DNA of 22,630 nt from Gammaproteobacteria bacterium (lineage in GTDB: Bacteria > Pseudomonadota > Gammaproteobacteria > Steroidobacterales > Steroidobacteraceae), in assembly GCA_003162555.1 (NCBI GenBank), contig PMNQ01000236.1, forward strand, positions 12,953 to 35,582, in the 5' to 3' direction. Position 1 is the stretch's first letter. The number at the start of each line of letters is the position of its first letter. This document shows, piece after piece, positions 7,393-15,274 of the stretch. The notes beneath the pieces were generated by a model that was not told the origin of the DNA, ran no database searches, and was given only the letters and a program-made list of their open reading frames with translations. A program made the translations under genes and the position numbers.

Positions 7393-8654
7393 GGGTTCTT
7401 CCGCTCGCCAATCAAGGCATTGTTGATGAGCGGCCGCGCCCAGAAGCCGACGCTCAGCACGCAACCGAAGGTTACGTACAGCAGCAGCATGCCGTTGCGG
7501 AGGCCAAAGTGGTCCGCCAGTTGCCCGATCAGGAACGGAAATACCGCACCGCCCATGATGCCCGTGCACAGGATGCCGGCAAACGGACCGTGGTGTGATG
7601 GCACCGAATTCAGCGCCAGCGAAACGATGGTGGGCCACATGATCGAGGCGAACAGGCCAACCGCTGGAAACGCCAGCAGCGAAACATGCGCCGGCCCGAA
7701 CAGAGCGAGTGTCAGCATGGCGATGGCGCCAGTCGAAAATGCAATCAGCACGCGGCGGCTGTCGAAGAGCTTGAGCAGCAGCATGCCGATGAGGCATCCC
7801 ACCGTCATCAAGCCCCAGAAATAGGCCACGGCGGACGCGCCCTGAACGTCCGGATTGTAACCGTGGTAGCGGAACAGGAATTGCGAGATCCAGTAGGAAG
7901 TACCCTGTTCGCAGCCCACGTAGGCGAAAATCATCAGGAAGTACAGCACAACGACGCGGTTGCGCAGCAGCTCACGGTACATGCCGAGTGTCCCGGCCGA
8001 CTCGTCCGCGGTGCGCTCGACGCTTGGCAACCGCACCGCGGCGACGATCACAACCATCACCGCCGTCGCCAGCGTGAACAGCCAGTACATTGATGCCCAC
8101 GGCAGCGCGGGGGGCGTCAGGCGTGCCAGCAGGCTCACTGCCGCACCATGCGGCACACCGGGCTTCAAGTGGTCAAGCAGGTATGCGAGCACCAGTGGAC
8201 TCACGAATGACGCGGCGCCAAACACGAGTTGCGCAAACGCCGAGTAGTAGGCGAAATGCTCTTCACCGCCGGCGACGCGCAGCAGCGGATTGATCGCCAC
8301 CTGCAGCGCTGCGAAGCCCGCGCCGATGGCGAACAGCGAGACAATCGCGATTGAATAGGTTGGCTCGAGCGCGAAACTCAGTGCGCCGGCCGTGCACAGC
8401 ACGAATGAAGTCACCATCAATTTCTTTTCGCCCCAGCGCTCGACCAGGAAGCCTGCCGGGATCGAGAACACGCCGTAGGCGATGAAAAAGGCCAGCGCCA
8501 GCGTGCCCGCCATGCCCTCCGAGACGTGGAAGTCGCGGATGATGAAGGGCACCAACGGACCCAGTATGTTCGTGACGAACGAAATCACGATGAAGATCAG
8601 GAACACGAGCCAGACGATGAAGAGGCTCCGGGCGCGTTGAGGTTTGCTGTTCAA
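7389..8654 (-). CDS. MFS sugar transporter, FHS/FucP-like
   Basis: A 421-residue inner-membrane permease with about 12 hydrophobic segments, the first at 12-38. ERWGEKKLM after helix 2 matches the MFS loop 2-3 motif. GFAALQVAINPLLR matches the FHS (fucose/glucose/galactose/N-acetylglucosamine:proton symporter) signature around helix 4. It would carry the released sugar from periplasm to cytoplasm. The start is a TTG at 8654 with GGGGAG 5 bases upstream, directly after the stop of the SIS gene (13-base gap). The 3' end overlaps the propeller gene by ATGA. The substrate is probably the sugar handled by the ROK kinase and SIS enzyme of the same operon; whether hexose or amino sugar is not visible. 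Confidence 0.88.
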   Translation of the reverse strand: MNSKPQRARSLFIVWLVFLIFIVISFVTNILGPLVPFIIRDFHVSEGMAGTLALAFFIAYGVFSIPAGFLVERWGEKKLMVTSFVLCTAGALSFALEPTYSIAIVSLFAIGAGFAALQVAINPLLRVAGGEEHFAYYSAFAQLVFGAASFVSPLVLAYLLDHLKPGVPHGAAVSLLARLTPPALPWASMYWLFTLATAVMVVIVAAVRLPSVERTADESAGTLGMYRELLRNRVVVLYFLMIFAYVGCEQGTSYWISQFLFRYHGYNPDVQGASAVAYFWGLMTVGCLIGMLLLKLFDSRRVLIAFSTGAIAMLTLALFGPAHVSLLAFPAVGLFASIMWPTIVSLALNSVPSHHGPFAGILCTGIMGGAVFPFLIGQLADHFGLRNGMLLLYVTFGCVLSVGFWARPLINNALIGERKNP

Positions 8655-8667
8655 GATTTCTCCCCTG

Positions 8668-9720
8668 CTATTCCGTGTCGGTAATCTTTCTGGCGCGCTC
8701 GAAATGCCCGGCTTCGCGGCCAGCCAACGCGGCCAGTGCCAGCGTCATCATTTGCACCGGCAGGATTTCAAGTATCGGCTGCAGCGCCGGATCACTGTCG
8801 GGCAGCCGGAACGGACGCTGCGCCGCATCCACGCCAATTTCGTCGCAGGACCCGCCGTTGGCTACGAGGTCGGCCGCGAGGCGCCGATTGAGCGCGCGCG
8901 TGGGCTCAGGGCCGTCAAACACGCCGATCCACATTTCCGGGTGCAGCATCTCCAGCGGACCGTGGCGGAAAGCGGCGCTGCTCATGCCTTCCGTATGCAG
9001 CCGCGTGGCTTCCTTCATGATGAGGGCGCCAGTGCCCACCGCGCTCAACGAGCTGCCGCGCCCGGCGAAGAACAGGTGCCGCTTGCCGCGCAGGCGCCCG
9101 GCGAGTGCCTCCACATGCTGGGGCCAGCCCTGCAGGTATTGCCCGGCGAGTGCCGCGGCGGCCGCAAGGCGCGCCAGCGTCTGTTGTTCGTCGCGGCCAC
9201 CCATGACGGCCGCAAGCCACTGCAGCATCAGCATGCCGGCGACGTAGGTCTTGCAGGACACCGAGTGCTCCGGTCCGGCCTGCGCCAGCAAGGCAAGGCC
9301 AGCACCGCGTGCCAAGGGGCTCCCGGCCGTGTTGGTTACGCCCAGCACGGTGGCGCGCGTGTTCGCTTCCAGCAGCCGCACGGTTTCCGCGCTGGCGCCC
9401 GACTGCGAAGCGGCGATCACCAGCGTCTGCTCGTCGCAGAGCGCCAGCCCGTAGTGGATCAGTTCGGAGGTCTCCATCATCACTGGAGTTTGCCCCGCCG
9501 CGATGAGCGCCAGGTTCAGCGGATGGAAGGTGTGATACGAGGAGCCCATGCCCGTCAGCACGACGCGCTTCCAGGCGCGCGCGCCAACGAACTGCTGCAC
9601 CTGCGACCACCGTCCTGGCGCGGCCAGCCAGGCGAACGTGTCACGCAGCGCCTGAGGCTGGGCCATGATGTCCTGGAAATACCGCCCTTCCAGCACCGGG
9701 AGCGGAGCCGCGTTCAGCAT
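8668..9720 (-). CDS. SIS-domain sugar-phosphate isomerase/deaminase (GlmS C-terminal-like)
   Basis: A 350-residue cytoplasmic protein made of two SIS domains in the arrangement of the isomerase half of GlmS, without the glutaminase domain. TGMGSS (56-61) and ASQSGAS (104-110) are the phosphosugar-binding loops of the first domain, and GRGSS (221-225) that of the second. KEATRLHTEG (236-245) and RHGPLEML (252-259) match the GlmS catalytic Glu/His region, and the C-terminus RKITDTE parallels GlmS KSVTVE, which holds the Schiff-base lysine. Family members include NagB-II glucosamine-6-phosphate deaminase, AgaS and fructoselysine deglycases. Together with the kinase upstream it would turn a sugar phosphate into a glycolytic intermediate. 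GGAGGT lies 8 bases before the ATG. Exact substrate unknown. Confidence 0.85.
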   Translation of the reverse strand: MLNAAPLPVLEGRYFQDIMAQPQALRDTFAWLAAPGRWSQVQQFVGARAWKRVVLTGMGSSYHTFHPLNLALIAAGQTPVMMETSELIHYGLALCDEQTLVIAASQSGASAETVRLLEANTRATVLGVTNTAGSPLARGAGLALLAQAGPEHSVSCKTYVAGMLMLQWLAAVMGGRDEQQTLARLAAAAALAGQYLQGWPQHVEALAGRLRGKRHLFFAGRGSSLSAVGTGALIMKEATRLHTEGMSSAAFRHGPLEMLHPEMWIGVFDGPEPTRALNRRLAADLVANGGSCDEIGVDAAQRPFRLPDSDPALQPILEILPVQMMTLALAALAGREAGHFERARKITDTE

Positions 9721-9757
9721 GGCCGCAAACCTCCGGGAATTGCAGCTGCATTCACCA

Positions 9758-10720
9758 TCACTGCAAATCTCCCGTATAGCGATGGCGCCAGACCGCCGCG
9801 GCGCCGATCAGCGGCGCCTCACTACCCAACGCGGCCACATCAATCTCAACCAGATTGGCAGGCACCTGCGTGCAGTTGCTGCGCACCACGGCGCGGATGA
9901 CCGGCATGAACAGATCGGCGCTGTCCATGACGCTGCCGGACAACACGATCGCATCCGGAGTGTAGAGAGAAATGAGGTTGGCGATGCCGATGCCCAGATA
10001 GCGCCCGGCGCGCTCGACCTCGGAGCGCGCCTGCGCGTCGCCGCGCCGCGCCCGCGCGCACAGTGCCGCCGCTGTCAGCGTGTCGCGCTGCGGGTAATCG
10101 GTTGGCAGGTTTGCGCGCGCATGCGCGGCAATCGCCGGGCCGCTGGCGAGCACTTCCCAGCAGCCGCGCGCGCCGCAGTAACACAGCGGGCCGGAGTCAT
10201 CGATCACATGATGACCGATTTCAGGATGCGCGCCGCCGACACCGCGATACAGCGCACCGTTCAACACGATGCCGCCACCAATGCCGGTGCCGATCGTGAC
10301 GCAGATAAGATTGCGGCGGCCGCGGCCCGCGCCCCACTGCAATTCACCGAGCACCGCGGCATCGGCGTCGTTCTCCATCGCCACTTCGACACCAAAGCGA
10401 CTGGCCAGCGTGGCGACCGGATTGGCGCCCTGCCATCCGGGCAGAAATTCAACCTGGCCGATCTCGCCGCTCAAGGGATCGACCGGACCGGTGCAGCCAA
10501 TTCCGATGCCGCGTAATTCCACGCCTGCGTTCGCACGTACGCTGTCCAGCAGGTCACCAACTCGCCCCATGGCCGAATCGAAGCCTTCCTCCGCGGCAGT
10601 AGGCGTTTCCGCCCGGCCGAGCACCCTGCCCGATGCATCGATGGCGCCGACCGCGATCTTGGTGCCGCCGATATCGACCGCCCCCGTTACCACCTTGCCT
10701 GGTGCCGCGCTGCCGCTCAT
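9758..10720 (-). CDS. ROK-family sugar kinase (glucokinase / N-acetylhexosamine kinase type)
   Basis: A 320-residue cytoplasmic ROK kinase with all family hallmarks. DIGGTK (16-21) is the phosphate loop, ENDADAAVLGE (116-126) holds the catalytic Asp118, GTGIGGG (144-150) is present, and the zinc site is complete: EIGHH (167-171) then CYCGARGCWE (180-189). It would phosphorylate the imported monosaccharide with ATP. Known family substrates include glucose, N-acetylglucosamine, N-acetylmannosamine, fructose and allose; the sequence alone does not choose. The ATG at 10720 is preferred because it overlaps the upstream stop as ATGA, like other junctions here; an in-frame GTG at 10738 would add 6 residues. 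It differs clearly from the two zinc-less ROK proteins at 1054-3221. Confidence 0.9.
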   Translation of the reverse strand: MSGSAAPGKVVTGAVDIGGTKIAVGAIDASGRVLGRAETPTAAEEGFDSAMGRVGDLLDSVRANAGVELRGIGIGCTGPVDPLSGEIGQVEFLPGWQGANPVATLASRFGVEVAMENDADAAVLGELQWGAGRGRRNLICVTIGTGIGGGIVLNGALYRGVGGAHPEIGHHVIDDSGPLCYCGARGCWEVLASGPAIAAHARANLPTDYPQRDTLTAAALCARARRGDAQARSEVERAGRYLGIGIANLISLYTPDAIVLSGSVMDSADLFMPVIRAVVRSNCTQVPANLVEIDVAALGSEAPLIGAAAVWRHRYTGDLQ

Positions 10721-12885
10721 GGTTGCTTCGACCGCCACTCGAGCACGGCGCCGCTGTGCCCCGGCAGGCTGATGGTCCAGCCGCCGCGCTCAGCGCTCAC
10801 GGCCACGGCATCACCTTCAGTGAGCTGGCGGACATCGCGCACCGCGAGTGTGCTGTCCACATGCGTGCGCAGCGCACTGGGGCCGTGGTTGGCCAGCACG
10901 AAGTAGCCGCGATCCTTTGAGATAAGGGCGGATGCTTCCACCGAGGGTTGGTCGGTGCTCACAATGGCCCGCACGCCGCCCCAATCGCGCAATGCGCGGT
11001 ACAGGCGATAGTTGATTTCGTGGCCCTCGAAAGCCGCGGGCTGGCTGCCCAGCCAGGCTTCGAGCGGATACGCCGACAGCAGCGTGCGGCCCTTGCCGTA
11101 GCGGTGCGCAACGAGCGCCGGCCTGTTGTCCTGATCTACTGCGATGACCTCGCCGTCACCAACCTGCAAACCAGTACCCCAGAATTTCGCGGCGGCTCCG
11201 GGCAGCACAAAGTGGAAACGCTCTCCAGCCTTGAGGCTCCCGAGTGGCTTGACGATCTTCAGCGTGACCTCGCTGGAAACGACCGTGTCGGTCATGCGCG
11301 CGCCGAAGAGCTCCGTCATGTCAGGTATGGCGCCATCGGCCGCCAGCGAGGCATACAGCACACCGCCGCCCTGCACATAGGCGCGCGCGCGTTCCCAGAA
11401 GTCCGTGTGCAGATGCACGAACACCGGATCGGTGGCCGTCAGCGGCGAAGGCAGCAACAACAGTGGGTACTGCTCCCAATTCGTCGCCTCGCGCGGCAGC
11501 GCAGGCTTGAGACCCGCGCGATGCGCGAGGATGAAAGCCGACAGCGTCGAACTCATCACCCATTGGTTGCCGTCGTAGGGCGTGGGTTCCTGGCCGTTCA
11601 CCGCGCCGCCCTCGGCCACGGAAACGTAGGGCGCCACTTCGGGACCTTTGAGCCCGAAGCGCGAGAAATCACCGTGCGTGCGCGACCATTCCTCCGGAAT
11701 GACGATCGCGGCATCGGCCGCGGGCACCGTCAGTTCATGCAGGTCCATGTGCGCAACTATCTTCGAAAAAGCCTGGAAAGCCAGGCCCTGCGGACGCATC
11801 TGGCGATCCCAGGTCGTCAGTCCGAACTGCGTTTCGTGCGGCGAGCGCAGGTACGGCACCTTGTGGTACTGCGCAGGCGCGGCATCCGTGTAGCACCACA
11901 GCAGAAATCCGTTGGCGCCCGCACCGAGGGCCGAGTAGAGACTCACCTGGTCAAATGCGACGATGTTCTCCGGCGAATACTGCGCCGTCGATGCGCCCAT
12001 CTCCTGCACCATCACCGGCCGCCCGGCGTCGCGGCTCAGCGTGGTTTCGAACGCGGCGCCATAGGTGCTGCGCTCGGCCACCATCGGATCCGGAAACAGA
12101 TCGGGCGTGTAAATCGTGTAGGGATGCACGCTGAAGAAATCCACGTCCGCGGCAATCGTGTCGGGACGGAACGGGCCGTGCTCCATATCCTGCGTGCTGA
12201 CGCCCGCGACGATGGGGTGCATGTGATCGTACTTGCGCAAGCCGCCGCCGATCAGCCGGGTCCAGTTCACCGCCATCGCATCGGTGGTGCCGGGCGCGAT
12301 CCAGAACGGCGGCTCGTCGGTCAGGTCCCAGGCGAGGATCGCGGTTTCGTGCGCGTAGCGGCGGCCAAATTCCTGCGCCTGGTTGGTTTCGAGGCGCAGC
12401 ATTTCCGGATCGGACTGCGGATTGCGCCCCATGCGCCATGGCACGTCCCAGTAGGCTTCGCCAACCTCGCCGCCGACGAACAGGGAGGGATGCAGGTAGA
12501 TGTGATACTTGTGCGCCAGTGCCAGTAGCGCGTCGAACTGCGCGAAGGCCTCGGGATTGTAATCGCCGGGACGCGGCTCGAACCAGGCCCACATGAGATC
12601 GAGCCGCACGGTGTTGAATCCCATGCGTGCCATCTGCGCGAAGTCCGCCTCGATGTCCTGCGGATCCCATTGCAACGGCCACTGCATGGCCGCCTTGGCC
12701 GGCACCCAATGCGCGCCGAGCACCAGGAAACGCTGGTCACCGCGCATGAAGTAGTTGCCGTCGAGTCGCACGGCCGGCAGCCGCTCGTCCGCCGCCGGCG
12801 CAGCCGATGCGCCCTGCGGCACAGCGAAGCCTATGGCGATCAGCAGCAATGGCAACCGCCACGCGATTCCCGGCGTCGTACGCAT
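10717..12885 (-). CDS. Secreted clan GH-A glycoside hydrolase (GH5/GH42-like)
   Basis: A 722-residue protein with a signal peptide (MRTTPGIAWRLPLLLIAIGF, cleavage near ASA-AP). Residues 40-380 form a TIM barrel: MARMGFNTVRLDLMWAWFEP (85-104), AWDLTDEPPFW (185-195) with the acid/base Glu191 in a DEP pattern, FSVHPYT (251-257), and VMVQEMG (291-297) with the nucleophile Glu295. After the barrel, residues 435-640 look like a glutamine-amidotransferase-like or beta-galactosidase-trimerisation-like domain (LLLLPSPL, YVQGGGVLYASL, YGKGRTLLSAYPLEAWLG), then a small beta domain. This layout recalls GH42 and some large GH5-like proteins; I cannot fix the family. It would cleave a beta-linked glycoside in the periplasm or outside. 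First gene of the leftward operon, so its promoter faces that of the GntR gene. Confidence 0.85.
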   Translation of the reverse strand: MRTTPGIAWRLPLLLIAIGFAVPQGASAAPAADERLPAVRLDGNYFMRGDQRFLVLGAHWVPAKAAMQWPLQWDPQDIEADFAQMARMGFNTVRLDLMWAWFEPRPGDYNPEAFAQFDALLALAHKYHIYLHPSLFVGGEVGEAYWDVPWRMGRNPQSDPEMLRLETNQAQEFGRRYAHETAILAWDLTDEPPFWIAPGTTDAMAVNWTRLIGGGLRKYDHMHPIVAGVSTQDMEHGPFRPDTIAADVDFFSVHPYTIYTPDLFPDPMVAERSTYGAAFETTLSRDAGRPVMVQEMGASTAQYSPENIVAFDQVSLYSALGAGANGFLLWCYTDAAPAQYHKVPYLRSPHETQFGLTTWDRQMRPQGLAFQAFSKIVAHMDLHELTVPAADAAIVIPEEWSRTHGDFSRFGLKGPEVAPYVSVAEGGAVNGQEPTPYDGNQWVMSSTLSAFILAHRAGLKPALPREATNWEQYPLLLLPSPLTATDPVFVHLHTDFWERARAYVQGGGVLYASLAADGAIPDMTELFGARMTDTVVSSEVTLKIVKPLGSLKAGERFHFVLPGAAAKFWGTGLQVGDGEVIAVDQDNRPALVAHRYGKGRTLLSAYPLEAWLGSQPAAFEGHEINYRLYRALRDWGGVRAIVSTDQPSVEASALISKDRGYFVLANHGPSALRTHVDSTLAVRDVRQLTEGDAVAVSAERGGWTISLPGHSGAVLEWRSKQP

Positions 12886-12999
12886 TATTCGCAGCCCCCA
12901 ATCCTTTGCGGATCCTGCCTTCTGGTTATCATCATAGTATCATATGTACATTTGCTTTCCAGAGCTATACTGGGTGCTTAAGGGTCCGGATGGATAGTC
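12886..12999. promoter_or_regulatory. Divergent promoter/operator region, hydrolase operon versus GntR gene
   Basis: This 114-base gap holds the most AT-rich stretch of the region (about 12924-12955), in contrast to the GC-rich genes on both sides. Within it are TATCAT copies (12927-12932 and 12938-12943), a CATATG and the perfect palindrome ATGTACAT (12944-12951). A TATACT that could serve as a rightward -10 lies near 12965-12970. Expected to contain both promoters and the GntR operator; the precise operator is a guess. No clear ribosome binding site precedes the GntR ATG. Confidence 0.5.
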
Positions 13000-13782
13000 A
13001 TGCGCAAGCGGGCCGCTGAAAAGACCGCGGGTACGCTGCCGCTCGATCTGCGTATCGAGACCGACAGCTACGTGCCCTATTACCAGCAGATCGTCGATCA
13101 GGTGCGCGCGCATATCAAGTCAGAAGCGCTGCGCGAAGGCGAAGTGTTCCATTCCGAGGGCGAGATCGCCGCCGCGCTCGGCATCAGCAAGATGCCGGTG
13201 CGGCAGGCATTCCTCAAACTGCGCGCCGAGGGGTTGCTGGTCATCGCCAAGGGCAAGCGTCCGGTCATTGGTTCGAGCCAGGTGCCGTGGAATTTTCAGC
13301 AGCTGCGCGGCTTCAGCGAGGAAATGCGGCGGCGCGGGCTGGTGCCCTCAGCCAAGGTGCTGAGCCTCAAACGTACCGCGGCCGACGCGGAAACGGCGCA
13401 GGCGCTGCGCCTGAGCGCGGGCGATGCGGTGTTTGCGCTGCGACGGCTCCGCTACGTCAATAACGAGCCGGTGGCGCTGGTGACCAGCTTCCTGCCGGTC
13501 GCGCTGTTTCCCGATCTGGAGAAGCAGGACCTGGGCAAATCATCGCTGTACGCGATCTTCGAGAAGATCTATCGCCGCAAGCTCAACTGGGCCGAGGAAG
13601 AGATTGGCGCCACCACTGCGACCGAAGAGATCGCGCGCGTGCTCGACACGTCGCCAGGCAAGCCCCTGTTGTTTGTGCGCGAGACGACCTATGACATGCA
13701 GCGCAAGGCCATTGAACACAGCCACTCGCTGCTGCGCGCGGACCGCTACAAGGCGACCGTGGTCTCGATCCGCAAGCGTTAG
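13000..13782 (+). CDS. GntR-family transcriptional regulator with UTRA domain (HutC subfamily)
   Basis: A 260-residue regulator. The winged helix-turn-helix spans about 25-90 (VPYYQQIVDQVRAHI, then HSEGEIAAALGISKMPVRQA as the helix-turn-helix, then LRAEGLLVIAKGKRP as the wing). The UTRA ligand domain spans about 98-255 (FSEEMRRRGLVPSAKVL, LRRLRYVNNEPVALVTSFLP, EEEIGATTATEEIARVL, FVRETTYDMQRKAIEHS). UTRA regulators such as NagR/DasR and TreR sense sugar phosphates or small metabolites. It is divergent from the six-gene sugar operon, so the likely role is repression of that operon until the sugar phosphate appears (inference). ATG at 13000. It converges with the lipoprotein gene after 14 bases. 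Confidence 0.9.
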   Translation: MRKRAAEKTAGTLPLDLRIETDSYVPYYQQIVDQVRAHIKSEALREGEVFHSEGEIAAALGISKMPVRQAFLKLRAEGLLVIAKGKRPVIGSSQVPWNFQQLRGFSEEMRRRGLVPSAKVLSLKRTAADAETAQALRLSAGDAVFALRRLRYVNNEPVALVTSFLPVALFPDLEKQDLGKSSLYAIFEKIYRRKLNWAEEEIGATTATEEIARVLDTSPGKPLLFVRETTYDMQRKAIEHSHSLLRADRYKATVVSIRKR

Positions 13783-13796
13783 ATGAACGCCGGGCG

Positions 13797-14291
13797 CTAG
13801 TGCGCGGCGTTGCCGTAGCGCAGCGTCAGCTCGCGGGTGGTCGAGGCGTAGAGTCCCTGCGGAACCGGCAACACCGCCACGCCGCCCGTAGCGGGCACCA
13901 CCAAAATAATGCGTTGCTCACCCCGCACTTCGAGCTGCTGGAAGGAGCCGGGCTGTACGGCGAACTCAAGGCGAATCGGCCAGCCGTGGCCCTGCACCGG
14001 ATGGAGTTTCAGTTCGCCCTCGCCGGCGAGCCGATCGAGCGCCACGCGCAGTGCGTTGCGGTCCCAGGTCTGCAGCAGCTCCGGCGGCGCCGTGCCGGTT
14101 GCAGATTCAACAACCAGCTCGTTGACCGGCGGTTCCGCTGCTGCTGGCGCGTGGTGCCAGGGCCAATGGGCATGCCAGTGCGAGGGCTCGAGCCGCTGCA
14201 TGTGGCTGCAGCCGGCCAGCAGCACCACGACGAGCAGCGCAGTCCATGCGTCCGGCGGGCGCGGCAAGTTGCGGCGGGTGTTGTCGGTCAC
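13797..14291 (-). CDS. Small lipoprotein of unknown function
   Basis: A 164-residue protein. The GTG at 14291 is chosen because AGGA lies about 8 bases upstream and it places a lipoprotein signal at the N-terminus: RRNLPRPPDAW, a hydrophobic TALLVVV stretch, then lipobox LLAGC with Cys28 as lipidation site. The next residue is Ser, so outer-membrane sorting is likely. Residues 38-47 are unusually rich in His and Trp (HWHAHWPWHH), followed by an Ala/Pro linker. The rest (55-164) looks like an all-beta domain (PIRLEFAVQPGSFQQLEV, QRIILVVPATGGVAVLPVP, TRELTLRYG). I do not recognise the family. The frame extends to 14465 but without a plausible start there. It stands alone on its strand between two rightward units, divergent from the kynurenine operon. 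Confidence 0.7.
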   Translation of the reverse strand: MTDNTRRNLPRPPDAWTALLVVVLLAGCSHMQRLEPSHWHAHWPWHHAPAAAEPPVNELVVESATGTAPPELLQTWDRNALRVALDRLAGEGELKLHPVQGHGWPIRLEFAVQPGSFQQLEVRGEQRIILVVPATGGVAVLPVPQGLYASTTRELTLRYGNAAH

Positions 14292-14413
14292 GGCTGGTTC
14301 CTTGTGTCTGTGGCGGGTTCGAACGGCGCGATTGGTCGCGGTCGGCGCCCGCGTTTGCGTAACATACGCGAGCGCGGCGGAATTTATCAGCTGTCGGCTT
14401 TTTTCGACACGAG
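14292..14413. promoter_or_regulatory. Divergent region before the kynurenine operon, with a small palindrome
   Basis: A 122-base gap between the lipoprotein and kynurenine genes. It contains GCGTA-ACA-TACGC (14357-14369) nested with CGCGT...ACGCG (14350-14354 and 14366-14370), a possible regulator site. Bacterial kyn operons are often controlled by Lrp/AsnC-type KynR, but the palindrome cannot be tied to that from sequence. No convincing -35/-10 pair was identified on either strand. Confidence 0.3.
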
Positions 14414-15274
14414 ATGCATCCCATGGAGACAGCGCGAGCAGGCACGGCGAAACCACAGTGGGCAACGCTGGCCATCGGCGGCGGGAGCTGCCGTGTCGAT
14501 CTCGCCAACCCGCACGATCTGTCGGTCGGCTTCAATTTCGACGGCGCGGATCCACGCTGGTTTGACGCGCCGCGCTCGCACAGCGAGCCGCTGATCAGCG
14601 GCGGGTTCATCGGACTGGTGCGCAGCGGCGGCAGCTGCAACTGCAGCACCATTTCGCTCACGCCGCATTGCGACGGCACGCACACCGAGAGCGCCGGCCA
14701 TCTCACGCGTGAGCGCTTTGACGTGCGGCAAGTGGTGCCCGCCCGGCTGTTGCCGGCGCTGTTGCTCAGCGTAACGCCGAGCGCTGCCCGGAACGATGGT
14801 GAAAGCAGCCGCCCGGCCCCCGTCGCCGGCGATCTGCTGATCACGCGCGCTGCGCTCGAACTGGCCTGGCCCACAAGGCTTGAATTTGCGCCAGAGGCGC
14901 TGGTGGTGCGCACGCTGCCGAATCCACTGTCGAAGCGGCAGCGCGATTACCGTGCTGAACCGGCGCCATTCCTGTCCTTGCCGGCCGCCGAACTGCTGGT
15001 CGAGCGCGGCATCGAGCACCTGGTACTCGATGTGCCCTCAGCGGATCGCGTCTCCGACAACGGGTTATTGACGGCACACCGCGAATTCTTCGGACTACCG
15101 GCCGGTGAATCGGCGCGCGCGGCGTTGCGCCGCCCGCAATGCACGATCACCGAATTTGCCTACATCGCCGACCACATTGCCGACGGCGCGTACCTGCTGA
15201 GCCTGCAGTTTCCTTCGCTGGCCGGCGATGCGCTGCCCTCACGACCACTGCTGTACCCGGTGCAGCGCCCATGA
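14414..15274 (+). CDS. Cyclase-family metal-dependent hydrolase, probable kynurenine formamidase
   Basis: A 286-residue protein carrying the cyclase/KynB metal motif as HCDGTHTESAGH (85-96), a variant of HxGTHxDxPxH with Glu92 at the usual Asp position; His85, Asp87, His90 and His96 are candidate metal ligands. It would hydrolyse N-formyl-L-kynurenine to kynurenine and formate in the cytoplasm. It is longer than classical KynB (roughly 200-220 residues) and differs in motif. The functional call therefore rests largely on being first in an operon with kynureninase and kynurenine monooxygenase. ATG at 14414; a second ATG three codons later is equally possible, and neither has a strong ribosome binding site. 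The 3' end overlaps kynU by ATGA. Cys74 and Cys76 just before the motif are unexplained. Confidence 0.8.
   Translation: MHPMETARAGTAKPQWATLAIGGGSCRVDLANPHDLSVGFNFDGADPRWFDAPRSHSEPLISGGFIGLVRSGGSCNCSTISLTPHCDGTHTESAGHLTRERFDVRQVVPARLLPALLLSVTPSAARNDGESSRPAPVAGDLLITRAALELAWPTRLEFAPEALVVRTLPNPLSKRQRDYRAEPAPFLSLPAAELLVERGIEHLVLDVPSADRVSDNGLLTAHREFFGLPAGESARAALRRPQCTITEFAYIADHIADGAYLLSLQFPSLAGDALPSRPLLYPVQRP

Noticed and set aside
8644..9900. Rightward open frame of 418 codons opposite the SIS gene
   Set aside because: Antisense to a convincing GlmS-like protein and its ribosome binding site; the translation has no recognisable motif.
10948..12528. Rightward open frame of 526 codons opposite the glycoside hydrolase
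   Set aside because: The composition is Arg/His-rich without domain motifs, and the opposite strand encodes a clear TIM-barrel enzyme with catalytic residues.
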